Assembly: GCF_032050975.1 (NCBI RefSeq)
Contig: NZ_CP116967.1
Span: 2,787,001-2,851,000 of the forward strand
DNA from: Candidatus Nitrospira allomarina
Lineage (GTDB): Bacteria > Nitrospirota > Nitrospiria > Nitrospirales > UBA8639
DNA: 64,000 nt
Direction: 5' to 3'
Positions 56,739-64,000 of this stretch are shown one piece after another. The notes under the pieces were generated by a model. The model had not been told where the DNA came from and searched no databases. It worked only from the letters and a program-made list of their open reading frames with translations. Position 1 is the stretch's first letter. Each line of letters starts with the position of its first letter. The translations under genes and the position numbers were made by a program.

Positions 56739-57749
56739 ATGACGAAGCCGAATTCCTCCATCTATTTCGGAAAGCGGATTCTGGTCTCCGGTGGAACAGG
56801 AATGATTGGTATTCCCCTTGTTCGAGCCTTGTCGGCATTGGGGGCGCAGGTGACCGTGGTTTCTTTGGAACAGGAAAGTTATGCGAGAGCCTTGTTGGGT
56901 TCTTCTATTGCGTTTTTTAGAGGCGATCTGACTTGCAATGACACCTGTAAAAAAGCTGTTGAAGGTCAAGAGTATGTTTTTAATTTGGTCGGAATAAAAG
57001 GATCGGTCGGCATCGGGGTGAAAAGAGCAGCCAGTTATTTTGTGCCCATGCTTCGATACCAATCCAATCTATTGGAAGCCGCATTTCGAGGAGGAGTCTC
57101 CCGGTATCTTTTTGTGAGCAGTATTTGCGCCTATCCACCAGCGACACTTCATGTGGAGGACAACGTCTGGAATGGTCTTCCAAAACAAAATGACCGGTAC
57201 GCCGGAATTGCGAAAAGAATCGGCGAACTTGAAGCTGAAACCTACCTGCACGAGTATAATTGGGAGGCCGTCCGGGTGGTCCGGCCCTCAAATGTGTATG
57301 GTCCGCTTGATGACTTTAATCCAGTTACGGGACAGGTGATTCCGGCTCTCATTCGGAGGGTGTTGGATGGAGAGTCTCCGGTTCGGATTTGGGGAGATGG
57401 ATCTGCCATACGGGATTTTATTTTTGTCGAGGATGTGGTTGAGGGGCTTTTGCTTGGAATGGAGCATGCTCCGCCATGTTTTCCTATTAATTTGGGGAGT
57501 GGCGTTCCGACCACTATCAGACAATTAGCTGAAATCATTGTGGCTGAAAGTCGGGTCTCCACTGAAATTGAATGGGATCCCTCAAAGCCGGCCGGAGACC
57601 CTGTCCGATTGCTATCGATGGAACGGGCAGAAGCCACAATTGGTTTCTGTCCAAAAATCTCTCTTCAGGAAGGCATTCGCCAAACTATTCACTGGTATAT
57701 CAAGAATCGGGAACTCGCCCATGAACGGAAAAACCTCCTTAGCGCCTAA
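56739..57749 (+). CDS. Extended SDR nucleotide-sugar epimerase/dehydratase homologue, displaced catalytic Tyr (1 of 3)
   Basis: Nucleotide motif VSGGTGMIGIPLVRAL, then FRGDLTCNDTCKKAVEG, FNLVGIKGSVGIG, FVSSICAYPP and RPSNVYGPLDDFNP, closing with IWGDGSAIRDFIFVEDVVEG. In the active-site helix RYAGIAKR the Tyr stands five rather than four residues before Lys. It shares the GIKGS and YGP..NF features with the protein at 61100. AAGGG 6 bases before ATG 56739 sets the start. The product could be a reductase or epimerase with altered chemistry. Confidence 0.82.
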   Translation: MTKPNSSIYFGKRILVSGGTGMIGIPLVRALSALGAQVTVVSLEQESYARALLGSSIAFFRGDLTCNDTCKKAVEGQEYVFNLVGIKGSVGIGVKRAASYFVPMLRYQSNLLEAAFRGGVSRYLFVSSICAYPPATLHVEDNVWNGLPKQNDRYAGIAKRIGELEAETYLHEYNWEAVRVVRPSNVYGPLDDFNPVTGQVIPALIRRVLDGESPVRIWGDGSAIRDFIFVEDVVEGLLLGMEHAPPCFPINLGSGVPTTIRQLAEIIVAESRVSTEIEWDPSKPAGDPVRLLSMERAEATIGFCPKISLQEGIRQTIHWYIKNRELAHERKNLLSA

Positions 57750-58188
57750 AAACCGGAAGCGGAAAACCGAAGGACTTTCAGATCCACGATTTGTTCCAGG
57801 GTTGGGAGATCTGGTCGATCGATTGACTGTTGATCAGCTGAAGGAGGCGTTCCATGAATCGATCCGGACATCTGTGAGAATGGAAATCGCTGATCTGGAA
57901 CATGATATTGATGGATGGGCTGATCGACATCAGATCAAATTGTCAGGGCGGAACGTCCGCATCATCATTGTGCTTGCCCAAATCAATTACGAAATCTGGA
58001 TGTGTAAAGAGGGCATGAAGGCCGAACCCCAGCGATATGATCAATGGTTGAAACGGGCTCATCAATTAAATGGCATCAGAAATCAGATGAAAAATCTTCT
58101 TTTAGCCGAAGTGCAATCGGGAACCAGAGTGTGCCGGGCGAGTAATGTTTCGGTGGAAGATTTAAAAGATTGGGATATACAGCTGTAA
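57721..58188 (+). CDS. Hypothetical protein of the sugar operon
   Basis: 155 residues, starting MNGKTSLAPKNRKRKTEGLS, overlapping the previous gene by 29 bases. The rest is mostly helical (LTVDQLKEAFHESIRTSVRM, NVRIIIVLAQINYEIWMCKE) with no membrane segment. I do not recognise the family. The tight overlap on both sides (15 bases to the next gene) shows it belongs to the operon. It could be a small accessory or tail-fibre-like chaperone; nothing in the sequence decides. Confidence 0.7.
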   Translation: MNGKTSLAPKNRKRKTEGLSDPRFVPGLGDLVDRLTVDQLKEAFHESIRTSVRMEIADLEHDIDGWADRHQIKLSGRNVRIIIVLAQINYEIWMCKEGMKAEPQRYDQWLKRAHQLNGIRNQMKNLLLAEVQSGTRVCRASNVSVEDLKDWDIQL

Positions 58189-58203
58189 CCATAGGCTTGC
58201 GCG

Positions 58204-59319
58204 ATGCTCCTTAAAAAATTAGGCCAAACTGACGTAGAAATTTCCGCTATCGGGCAAGGGACCGGGATTCATCATTCCCTGACAAAGCGCAAGGTGTACC
58301 AGCAACTTGAATCCACGATCCGGGCCGGAATTGATATGGGCATAAACTTAATTGATACAGCACCGGTGTATGGTGCTGGAGAGTCTGAAGTGGTCATTGG
58401 TAAGGCTTTGAAGGGGATTCGCCATCGTGTGGTGTTGGCGACCAAGGTCTCTCCTGAGAACTTATCTGCAAAAGGTATCAATAAATCTGTTGAGGGGAGC
58501 CTCGGACGACTGCAAACAGACTACATTGACCTCCTGCAAATCCACTGGCCTAATCCCCAAATTCCCATCTCGGACACCCTGGTGGGTCTAGAGGAAATGG
58601 TCCAGAAGGGGTTGGTCCGAAATGTGGGAATCTGCAATTTTTCATTTAAAGATACTCAAGAAATACACCACCAGTTAACGTCTAAGCTCTTAGCTTCTGT
58701 TCAGGTCGAATATAACTTGTTCGATCGAAGTATCGAACGGGAATTCCTGCCATATGGGCAACAAGAGGGAATTAGCATTATCGCCTATAGTCCTCTTCAT
58801 CGTGGACGAATTGTGGCAAATCGGAAACAGTATGCTGTTCTTCAGGAGATAGCCAATAAATACCATAAAACTCCCGCTCAAATTGCTTTACGGTGGTTGA
58901 CTGGGCATCTACCGGTTGTGGTGATTCCGAATACCACCAATAGTCAACGAATGAAGGAAAACGCGGAAAGTATGGATTTTGATTTAACAGACGAGGATGT
59001 TGGGCATCTTGAAGGAAAATGTACCGGACATTTCCTAGAGATTCCTCCTAGATCCATACAAGTCGCTGATGACTCGGGACGTTCAGTCTATCGAACCCTC
59101 GAAGACGCTCTCGAAAATGCCATGAATTGCGTACCCAGTCCGCAGGAATTAGCACAACAAATTACCGCAGGGGATTTTTTGAAACCGGTGCGTCTTCGCC
59201 CGGCTAGTTCTTCCCATGACCGGTTTGAGCTCTTGGAAGGCCGAATCCGATATTGGGCATGGGTCATTGCAAACGGTATCGAGAAGCCCCTACCCGCGCT
59301 GGTGGAAGATTTCTCCTGA
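58204..59319 (+). CDS. Aldo/keto reductase fused to a ParB/sulfiredoxin-like domain
   Basis: Residues 1-~270 are an aldo/keto reductase barrel with the catalytic tetrad Asp51, Tyr56 (DTAPVYG), Lys81 (ATKV) and His114 (LQIHWP), and the NADPH loop near VVIPNTTNSQRM. From about residue 279 (58204+834 bases onward) the sequence changes to LEIPPRSIQV, ITAGDFLKPVRLRPAS, RFELLEGRIRYWAWVIANGI and PLPALVED. This matches the ParB N-terminal/sulfiredoxin fold (LLQPIVVRP..YELIAGERRWRA). In other proteins that fold binds ATP or CTP and can act as a kinase. The fusion suggests reduction and phosphoryl chemistry on one substrate; this is inference. Confidence 0.8.
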   Translation: MLLKKLGQTDVEISAIGQGTGIHHSLTKRKVYQQLESTIRAGIDMGINLIDTAPVYGAGESEVVIGKALKGIRHRVVLATKVSPENLSAKGINKSVEGSLGRLQTDYIDLLQIHWPNPQIPISDTLVGLEEMVQKGLVRNVGICNFSFKDTQEIHHQLTSKLLASVQVEYNLFDRSIEREFLPYGQQEGISIIAYSPLHRGRIVANRKQYAVLQEIANKYHKTPAQIALRWLTGHLPVVVIPNTTNSQRMKENAESMDFDLTDEDVGHLEGKCTGHFLEIPPRSIQVADDSGRSVYRTLEDALENAMNCVPSPQELAQQITAGDFLKPVRLRPASSSHDRFELLEGRIRYWAWVIANGIEKPLPALVEDFS

Positions 59320-59337
59320 TAGCCTTGTGAGGGATTT

Positions 59338-60309
59338 ATGATTGCCACTCTTCCACTCAAGCAGAATCACAAGCATCATGGGAGGCTTCAGCAAGAGGAT
59401 TTTGAAGCCCTATTTGGGGAAGCGCCTGGAACGCTCTTTCAGGAATGTCAGGAATTGGTAGGACGGCATGATTTGCGTTATGACGTCTTGCAGGGGGCTT
59501 CCCGTGACCAAGTTTTGCTTCGTGTGTTGAAAACCCTTGACCAGGAGCTGGAAGTCGCAGGGACGCATCGTAAGCAGCGTTGGGAAGATGGATGGGCAGA
59601 GAACCTGATGGATTTTCAACGCACAGGATATGATTTAGCTGCATTAATCCCAAAGTTTGTGCGACCCCAGGAAATCATCCGTTTAAAGGGTGAGTATGTC
59701 CGGCCGGTTTCTTCTCAATTCGAAACCAGTTTTGTCGAAATTCTGCGCCACTGGATGTTTAAAAAATGGTTTCATGACGTTGACCATATTTACGAGTTTG
59801 GTTGTGGAACCGGCCATAATTTAGTCGATGCAGCTTTCATGTTTCCAGGCCGTCCCTTGTATGGGTTGGATTGGTCCCAATCCTCTCAAGCGATTCTTCT
59901 CCTGTTGAGAAAAGAACATGGATTTAATGTCGTTGGTCAGGAATTTAACATGATGGAGCCTGATGAATCTTTTGACCTGTATCCTCGGAGCGGGGTGTTT
60001 ACCGTTGGCGCCATGGAGCAATTGGGCTGTCAGTACCATGCTTTTGTGGACTATCTCCTTAAGCAACGCCCTTCTATTTGCATACACGTGGAAACCCTGT
60101 ATGAGCTCTACGATCAGAACGTCCTGTTTGATTACGTCGCAGCCAAGTATCTAGAGAAAAGAAAGTATTTGCAAGGATTGCTCGGAACCTTGAAGGTTTT
60201 TGAGTACGAAGGCCGGCTGGAAATTCTTAGAACGATCCGAACTTTTGGCTCACTATACCATGATGGCTATTCTATGGTGATCTGGAAGCCGGTAGAGGAG
60301 AAGATGTGA
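59338..60309 (+). CDS. Class I SAM-dependent methyltransferase
   Basis: 323 residues. The SAM motif YEFGCGTGHNLVDAAFMF stands at about residue 145, after a ~140-residue helical N-terminal part; post-motif LYGLDWSQSSQ follows. The C-terminal part (IHVETLYELYD, YHDGYSMVIWKPVE) is not the usual small-molecule type. Substrate is probably a sugar or sugar nucleotide of the cluster. Stop and next start overlap as TGATG. Confidence 0.8.
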   Translation: MIATLPLKQNHKHHGRLQQEDFEALFGEAPGTLFQECQELVGRHDLRYDVLQGASRDQVLLRVLKTLDQELEVAGTHRKQRWEDGWAENLMDFQRTGYDLAALIPKFVRPQEIIRLKGEYVRPVSSQFETSFVEILRHWMFKKWFHDVDHIYEFGCGTGHNLVDAAFMFPGRPLYGLDWSQSSQAILLLLRKEHGFNVVGQEFNMMEPDESFDLYPRSGVFTVGAMEQLGCQYHAFVDYLLKQRPSICIHVETLYELYDQNVLFDYVAAKYLEKRKYLQGLLGTLKVFEYEGRLEILRTIRTFGSLYHDGYSMVIWKPVEEKM

Positions 60310-61070
60310 TGGTGAACGCGGAGCAATTACAGATTAAAACTTATGCGAATTCGAGCGAGCAAGCGGCTCGGCAACAGATGGGGGATTTGCTTTTTCATAA
60401 TCCGATTCCCCCGGACCAATTGCTTTCGAATCTTGGACTATTTCTAGAATCCAAGCATTTGGCTCGCCTGTTATTCATGGACTTCTTGTACCGTCAGATC
60501 ATTGCTGTTCAAGGTGTCGTCATGGAGTTTGGAGTACGGTGGGGACAAAATCTTGCCTTGTTTTCCGCATTGCGAGGGATCTATGAACCTTTTAACCGGC
60601 ATCGAAAAATTGTCGGATTTGATACGTTTTCGGGGTTCCCTTCTATCCATGAAAAGGATGGGAAGTCCAATATGATGGTGAATGGACAATTGGCCGTCTC
60701 TCCTCACTATGCAGAAAGCCTTAAAGAGTTACTCAGCCTTCATGAAACACTTAATCCGATAAACCATATTAAAAAACATGAATTGTGCGTCGGAGATGTG
60801 GTGGAGGAGTTGCCTCGATATCTGGCTAGATGCCCGGAAACCATCGTGGCTATGGCCTATTTTGATTTAGACTTGTACGAACCCACGGTCAAGTGTCTTG
60901 AGCTTCTTCGTCCCCGAATGACCAAGGGGACTATTCTGGGATTTGATGAATTGAATGATCCTGATTCCCCGGGAGAGACCCTCGCCCTGATGGAAGTCTT
61001 TGGATTGAACCATTTAAAAATTCAGCGGTTTCCCTTTGCCTCACGGGTGTCGTATGTGGTGTTCGAGTAA
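60309..61070 (+). CDS. TylF/MycF-like sugar O-methyltransferase
   Basis: 253 residues with the TylF family pattern: VVMEFGVRWGQNLALFSALR (SAM site), VGFDTFSGFP, an acidic metal-binding region AYFDLDLYEPTVKCL and ILGFDELND. Such enzymes methylate hydroxyls of macrolide or polysaccharide sugars in a Mg-dependent way. ATG 60309 overlaps the previous stop; a GTG at 60306 is the in-frame alternative. Confidence 0.82.
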   Translation: MVNAEQLQIKTYANSSEQAARQQMGDLLFHNPIPPDQLLSNLGLFLESKHLARLLFMDFLYRQIIAVQGVVMEFGVRWGQNLALFSALRGIYEPFNRHRKIVGFDTFSGFPSIHEKDGKSNMMVNGQLAVSPHYAESLKELLSLHETLNPINHIKKHELCVGDVVEELPRYLARCPETIVAMAYFDLDLYEPTVKCLELLRPRMTKGTILGFDELNDPDSPGETLALMEVFGLNHLKIQRFPFASRVSYVVFE

Positions 61071-61099
61071 GGGGCCATCAACCACTAAGGAGAGAGTCC

Positions 61100-62128
61100 G
61101 TGTCTCAAACAATAGCTGAACGATTACGCAAAGGCATGATTGCTGATTCCATTATGCAGTTTTTTTATGGGAAAAATATTGTTGTTACCGGGGGAAGCGG
61201 GTTGATCGGGAGGCAAATTGTGAGTCGGTTGGTAGAGGCTGGGGCCTCGGTTCGAAGTGTGTCCCTTGATGAGATTCAGGTGGAAAATAAGGTGGAGTAT
61301 GTGAAGGGCGATTTGTGCGATTTTGAATTTTGCCAACGTATCGTGAAAGATATGGATTGTGTTTTTCATGTGGCGGGAATCAAAGGGTCCATTGAGGTCA
61401 CGAAATCCAAGCCGGCAAGTTTTTTTGTCCCGTTGTTGATGATGAATACCAATATGTTGGAGGCCTGCCGCTTGAATAAGGTTCATCGGGTGGTCTATAC
61501 CTCATCTATTGGAGCCTACCCGGCTGCGGAAATTTTCAAGGAACAGGAAGAAGATGAGGAAGGGCCACCAATGGATATGTTTCCTGGCTGGGCCAAACGA
61601 ATGGCCGAATTGCAAGTTCGGGCCTATCAAATACAGTACAGTCTGACGCACTACGCCGTGGTGCGTCCCTGCAATGTGTATGGACCAGGAGATAATTTTG
61701 ATCCTGCCAATGCCATGGTAATTCCCACCCTCATGCGACGCATATTTTCAAAAGAAGATCCGGTAGTGATCTGGGGAGATGGCACCGCGATTCGGGATTT
61801 TGCCTATAGTGGGGATGTCGCTGATGGAGTGATTCTTGCTTTGTACCATGGCACGGGTGGGCGTTACGTCAATTTAGGCAGTGGTATCGGCTATACCATT
61901 AGAGAATTAGTAGAAGCTCTTCAATCGGTTGTGCCGTTCCGGGCCCAATTTGATCATACGAAACCCACCGGATTTCCCCGGCGTGTGATGGATATTTCTT
62001 TAGCACAACATCTTCTCGGGTACGACCCACAAGTGAGTCTTCAGGAGGGGTTACTGCACACATGGAATTGGTATCTGGAGCATCATGATGAATACCTTCA
62101 AAGGCAAAACTATTTCGCCGCCTCCTAA
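61100..62128 (+). CDS. Extended SDR nucleotide-sugar epimerase/dehydratase homologue lacking catalytic Tyr (2 of 3)
   Basis: 342 residues: a 25-residue lead, then VVTGGSGLIGRQIVSRL, VKGDLCDFEF, HVAGIKGSIEVT, YTSSIGAYPA and RPCNVYGPGDNFDP, ending VIWGDGTAIRDFAYSGDVAD. The active-site helix is FPGWAKRMAEL: Lys is present but the position four before it is Pro. GTG start with AAGGAG 6 bases upstream. Closest relative in the window is the protein at 56739. Confidence 0.82.
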   Translation: MSQTIAERLRKGMIADSIMQFFYGKNIVVTGGSGLIGRQIVSRLVEAGASVRSVSLDEIQVENKVEYVKGDLCDFEFCQRIVKDMDCVFHVAGIKGSIEVTKSKPASFFVPLLMMNTNMLEACRLNKVHRVVYTSSIGAYPAAEIFKEQEEDEEGPPMDMFPGWAKRMAELQVRAYQIQYSLTHYAVVRPCNVYGPGDNFDPANAMVIPTLMRRIFSKEDPVVIWGDGTAIRDFAYSGDVADGVILALYHGTGGRYVNLGSGIGYTIRELVEALQSVVPFRAQFDHTKPTGFPRRVMDISLAQHLLGYDPQVSLQEGLLHTWNWYLEHHDEYLQRQNYFAAS

Positions 62129-62645
62129 TCTACAGATCTCTTCCTGCCGCTTGGAAGGAGTGAGGTTAGTGACTCCACCGACAATTTTTGAAGATTTTCG
62201 GGGAATCTATGTTGAAACGTTTAACGAGGACCTGTACCGGCAAGCTGGAATTGATATGCCATTTGTGCAGGATGATATCTCCGTGTCTGGCAGGCATGTG
62301 TTGCGAGGCATTCATGGAGACCAAGAGACCTGGAAGCTGGTGTCATGCTTATGGGGGAAGTTTTATTTGGTCGTCGTCAATTGGGATCCCGCCTCTCCAC
62401 AATATCAACAGTGGGAATCGTTTACGCTATCAGATCGCAATCGATACCAAGTCTTGATCCCACCCAAGTTTGGAAACGCCCATCTGGTGCTGTCTGAGCA
62501 AGCAATTTTTCACTATAAGCAAACGACCAATTACAACCGGGAAGGGCAATTTACCGTACCGTGGAATGACCCCAATTTGGGAATCTGGTGGCCGGTCAAA
62601 CAGCCGATTGTTTCCCAACGGGATGAAGGAGTGAGTCATGTTTAA
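62085..62645 (+). CDS. dTDP-4-dehydrorhamnose 3,5-epimerase-like cupin (RmlC family)
   Basis: 186 residues with the RmlC order of strands: FEDFRGIYVETFNEDLYRQA, the His-containing VLRGIHGDQETWKLVSCLWG, FYLVVVNWDPASPQYQQWES, LIPPKFGNAHLVLSE and FHYKQTTNYN, closing DPNLGIWWP. The base His in RGIH is kept; the usual HGF after GxA reads HLV. It could epimerise a 4-keto sugar nucleotide made by the dehydratase at 52235. It overlaps the previous gene by 44 bases and the next by 8. Confidence 0.83.
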   Translation: MMNTFKGKTISPPPNLQISSCRLEGVRLVTPPTIFEDFRGIYVETFNEDLYRQAGIDMPFVQDDISVSGRHVLRGIHGDQETWKLVSCLWGKFYLVVVNWDPASPQYQQWESFTLSDRNRYQVLIPPKFGNAHLVLSEQAIFHYKQTTNYNREGQFTVPWNDPNLGIWWPVKQPIVSQRDEGVSHV

Positions 62646-63651
62646 GGGTAGCAAAGTATTAGTGACAGGGGCGGGAGGATTTCTGGGAACCAATATGGCT
62701 AAGCGTTTAGTGGAAGAGGGGAGCTATGTACGCGGGACATTGCATACCCGTGGTCCGCAATTCGAACACCAGAAACTGGAATATGTCAAAGCCGATTTGA
62801 CGAACATGGAAGAGTGTCGACGGGTCGTAGAGGGCATGGATTATGTTTTCATGTGTGCAGCGAATACCTCAGGAGCGGCGGTCATGGCTACCCAGCCATT
62901 AGCACACGTGACGCCGAATGTGGTGATGAACGCCCAGATGCTGGAAGCTTCCTACCAGGCAAAGGTAAAGAAGTTTCTCTTTATTAGCAGTAGTGCCGCC
63001 TATCCACCCAGTGGGGAGCGGCCGATCTCCGAGGAGGAAATGTTTGCGGGGGATCCATATGAGGCGTATTTCAGTGTGGGGTGGATGAAACGCTACGGGG
63101 AGGTGCTGTGCCGTATTTATTCCGAAAAAATTAAGGATCCGATGAAAACAGTTGTAGTAAGGCCATCTAATGTCTATGGGCCATATGATAAATTTGATTT
63201 TGAACGTTCCCATGTGACAGCGGCGCTTATACGTAAAGTTGTCGAACGGCAGAATCCTCTTGAGGTGTGGGGAACGGGTGAAGATGTTAGGGATTTAATT
63301 TATGTTGAAGATTTCGTTGATGCCGTGATGCTGGCCATGGCCACGTTAGATCAGTTCGAGCCCGTAAATATTGGATATGGGAATGGGCGTCGTGTGCGGG
63401 ATGTCCTAACGACTCTTCTAGAAGTTGACCAATTCCAGAACGCAAATGTGGTCATTAACCCAACCAAACCTTCTATGATTCCTATTCGGCTGGTTGATGT
63501 GGAGAAGGCAACCGTCCAGTTAGGGTTTTCGGCAAAGACCAATCTTCAAGTTGGGTTAAAGAAAACTTTACGCTGGTATCGGGACCACAATCAGACTCAG
63601 GGGAGGGTGGAGCCGGTTCAGTTCAGCGCAACCCATGTTCGAGCCTCCTAA
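62638..63651 (+). CDS. Extended SDR nucleotide-sugar epimerase/dehydratase homologue lacking catalytic Tyr (3 of 3)
   Basis: 337 residues: VLVTGAGGFLGTNMAKRLVE, VKADLTNMEECRRVVEG, FMCAANTSGAAVM, FISSSAAYPP and RPSNVYGPYDKFD, then VWGTGEDVRDLIYVEDFVDA. The helix reads SVGWMKRYGEV: Lys kept, Val four before it, no Tyr in place. CAANTSGA resembles GDP-fucose-synthase-type relatives. AAGGAG 7 bases before the ATG; overlaps the RmlC-like stop. Confidence 0.82.
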   Translation: MFKGSKVLVTGAGGFLGTNMAKRLVEEGSYVRGTLHTRGPQFEHQKLEYVKADLTNMEECRRVVEGMDYVFMCAANTSGAAVMATQPLAHVTPNVVMNAQMLEASYQAKVKKFLFISSSAAYPPSGERPISEEEMFAGDPYEAYFSVGWMKRYGEVLCRIYSEKIKDPMKTVVVRPSNVYGPYDKFDFERSHVTAALIRKVVERQNPLEVWGTGEDVRDLIYVEDFVDAVMLAMATLDQFEPVNIGYGNGRRVRDVLTTLLEVDQFQNANVVINPTKPSMIPIRLVDVEKATVQLGFSAKTNLQVGLKKTLRWYRDHNQTQGRVEPVQFSATHVRAS

Positions 63652-63676
63652 TGATTTGGATGAATCTGAAGGGCCT

Positions 63677-64000
63677 ATGAAACGTATCTTTCCAGAAAGT
63701 GAAATGGCCCATCGCTGGTTGGATGGATTGAAAGGTTTGGAAGTCGGTCCCTCCTCTCACAACCCGTTTGGCCTGGATACTAGAAATGTGGGTCTGAAAG
63801 ATGAAATCTATCATCGGGAACAAGTCACCCTGGTCGGGGAAGCGGCGCCTCTACACATTCTAGCCGAGGCGGATGCGATTCCTGTCCCTAGTGAGTCTGA
63901 AGATTTTGTGTTGTCCTCCCACGTGATTGAACACTGTCCAAATTATTTTAAGACGGTTTTGGAATGGTATCGCATCATTAAGCCAGGCGGATTGTTATAT
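63677..64000 (+). CDS. Class I SAM-dependent methyltransferase, 3' end beyond the window
   Basis: The visible 108 residues begin MKRIFPESEMAHRWLDGLKG, then LEVGPSSHNPFGLDTRNVG, which is the SAM-binding start in this family, and FVLSSHVIEHCPNYF..EWYRIIKPGG, the Methyltransf_11 signature (SSHVIEH, KPGG). An in-frame ATG at 63635 overlapping the previous gene is possible; 63677 has GAAGGG close upstream and matches the usual family start. Last gene of the operon in view. Confidence 0.8.
   Translation, partial: MKRIFPESEMAHRWLDGLKGLEVGPSSHNPFGLDTRNVGLKDEIYHREQVTLVGEAAPLHILAEADAIPVPSESEDFVLSSHVIEHCPNYFKTVLEWYRIIKPGGLLY

Noticed and set aside
1-64000. tRNA, rRNA or CRISPR array
   Set aside because: No cloverleaf with the T-loop GTTCRA context, no rRNA segment and no regularly spaced repeats were seen.

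Overview
The window is a bacterial chromosomal segment of medium G+C content. Almost every gene lies on the plus strand. It carries a large flagellar and chemotaxis locus (about 1-48.8 kb) followed by a surface-sugar biosynthesis locus (about 50.1-64 kb). Gene content and protein style (two chemosensory gene sets, CheZ, CheD, FliW-CsrA, receptors with c-type haem domains, a very response-regulator-rich flagellar island) fit a Gram-negative didermic bacterium. FlgH and FlgI (L and P rings) prove an outer membrane. A Nitrospirota/Nitrospira-like origin is my best guess, from style only; no 16S or marker gene is present.

Layout. 1-3.4 kb: 3' end of fliA (sigma-28), then a complete partner-switching set (receiver-PP2C phosphatase, receiver-HATPase kinase, STAS antagonist). 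3.5-12.7 kb: a sensorless receptor-like protein with a CheZ-type motif, cheY, cheA, cheW and two receptors ending in the same FFEEF tail. 13.0-17.4 kb: a free c-type haem protein, cheR, cheD and cheB. 17.7-23.9 kb: a second cheR, a second STAS protein, an HD-GYP protein and a large hybrid kinase. 24.0-35.6 kb: an excisionase-like HTH protein, a second set (cheY, cheZ, cheA, cheV, two receptors, cheW), then motA-motB. 36.0-44.5 kb: flgF-flgG-flgA-flgH-flgI-flgJ-flgM-flgN-flgK-flgL. 44.6-48.8 kb: a diguanylate cyclase response regulator, another hybrid kinase, fliW and csrA. 48.8-50.1 kb: a decayed IS5-type transposase and a promoter region with repeats.

50.1-64 kb: a tightly packed sugar-biosynthesis operon. 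It has a dehydrogenase-type E1 alpha/beta pair, a nucleotide-sugar dehydratase, a GHMP sugar kinase, a Nudix hydrolase, a split transketolase, three related extended SDR proteins that lack the usual catalytic tyrosine, an aldo/keto reductase fused to a ParB-like domain, methyltransferases and an RmlC-like epimerase. Two thiamine-diphosphate enzymes in one sugar operon suggest that a two-carbon unit is built into, or removed from, an unusual sugar. Its position next to flgL-fliW-csrA makes flagellin glycosylation a reasonable, unproven idea; O-antigen or capsule is the alternative.

How it works together. The chemotaxis genes contain matching pairs. CheR1 has the loop typical of pentapeptide-tethered methyltransferases, and two receptors end in a fitting pentapeptide. 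Each CheA set comes with one periplasmic ligand-domain receptor plus one haem-c receptor, so the cell probably steers by redox, oxygen or NO-like cues as well as solutes. Candidate sigma-28 promoters precede flgM, the first STAS/HD-GYP/kinase group and the cheR-cheD-cheB group. Several intergenic gaps hold degenerate palindromes built from GTGAGG-like units. Pseudogenes of a four-helix-bundle protein and an IS5 transposase show past insertion and decay.
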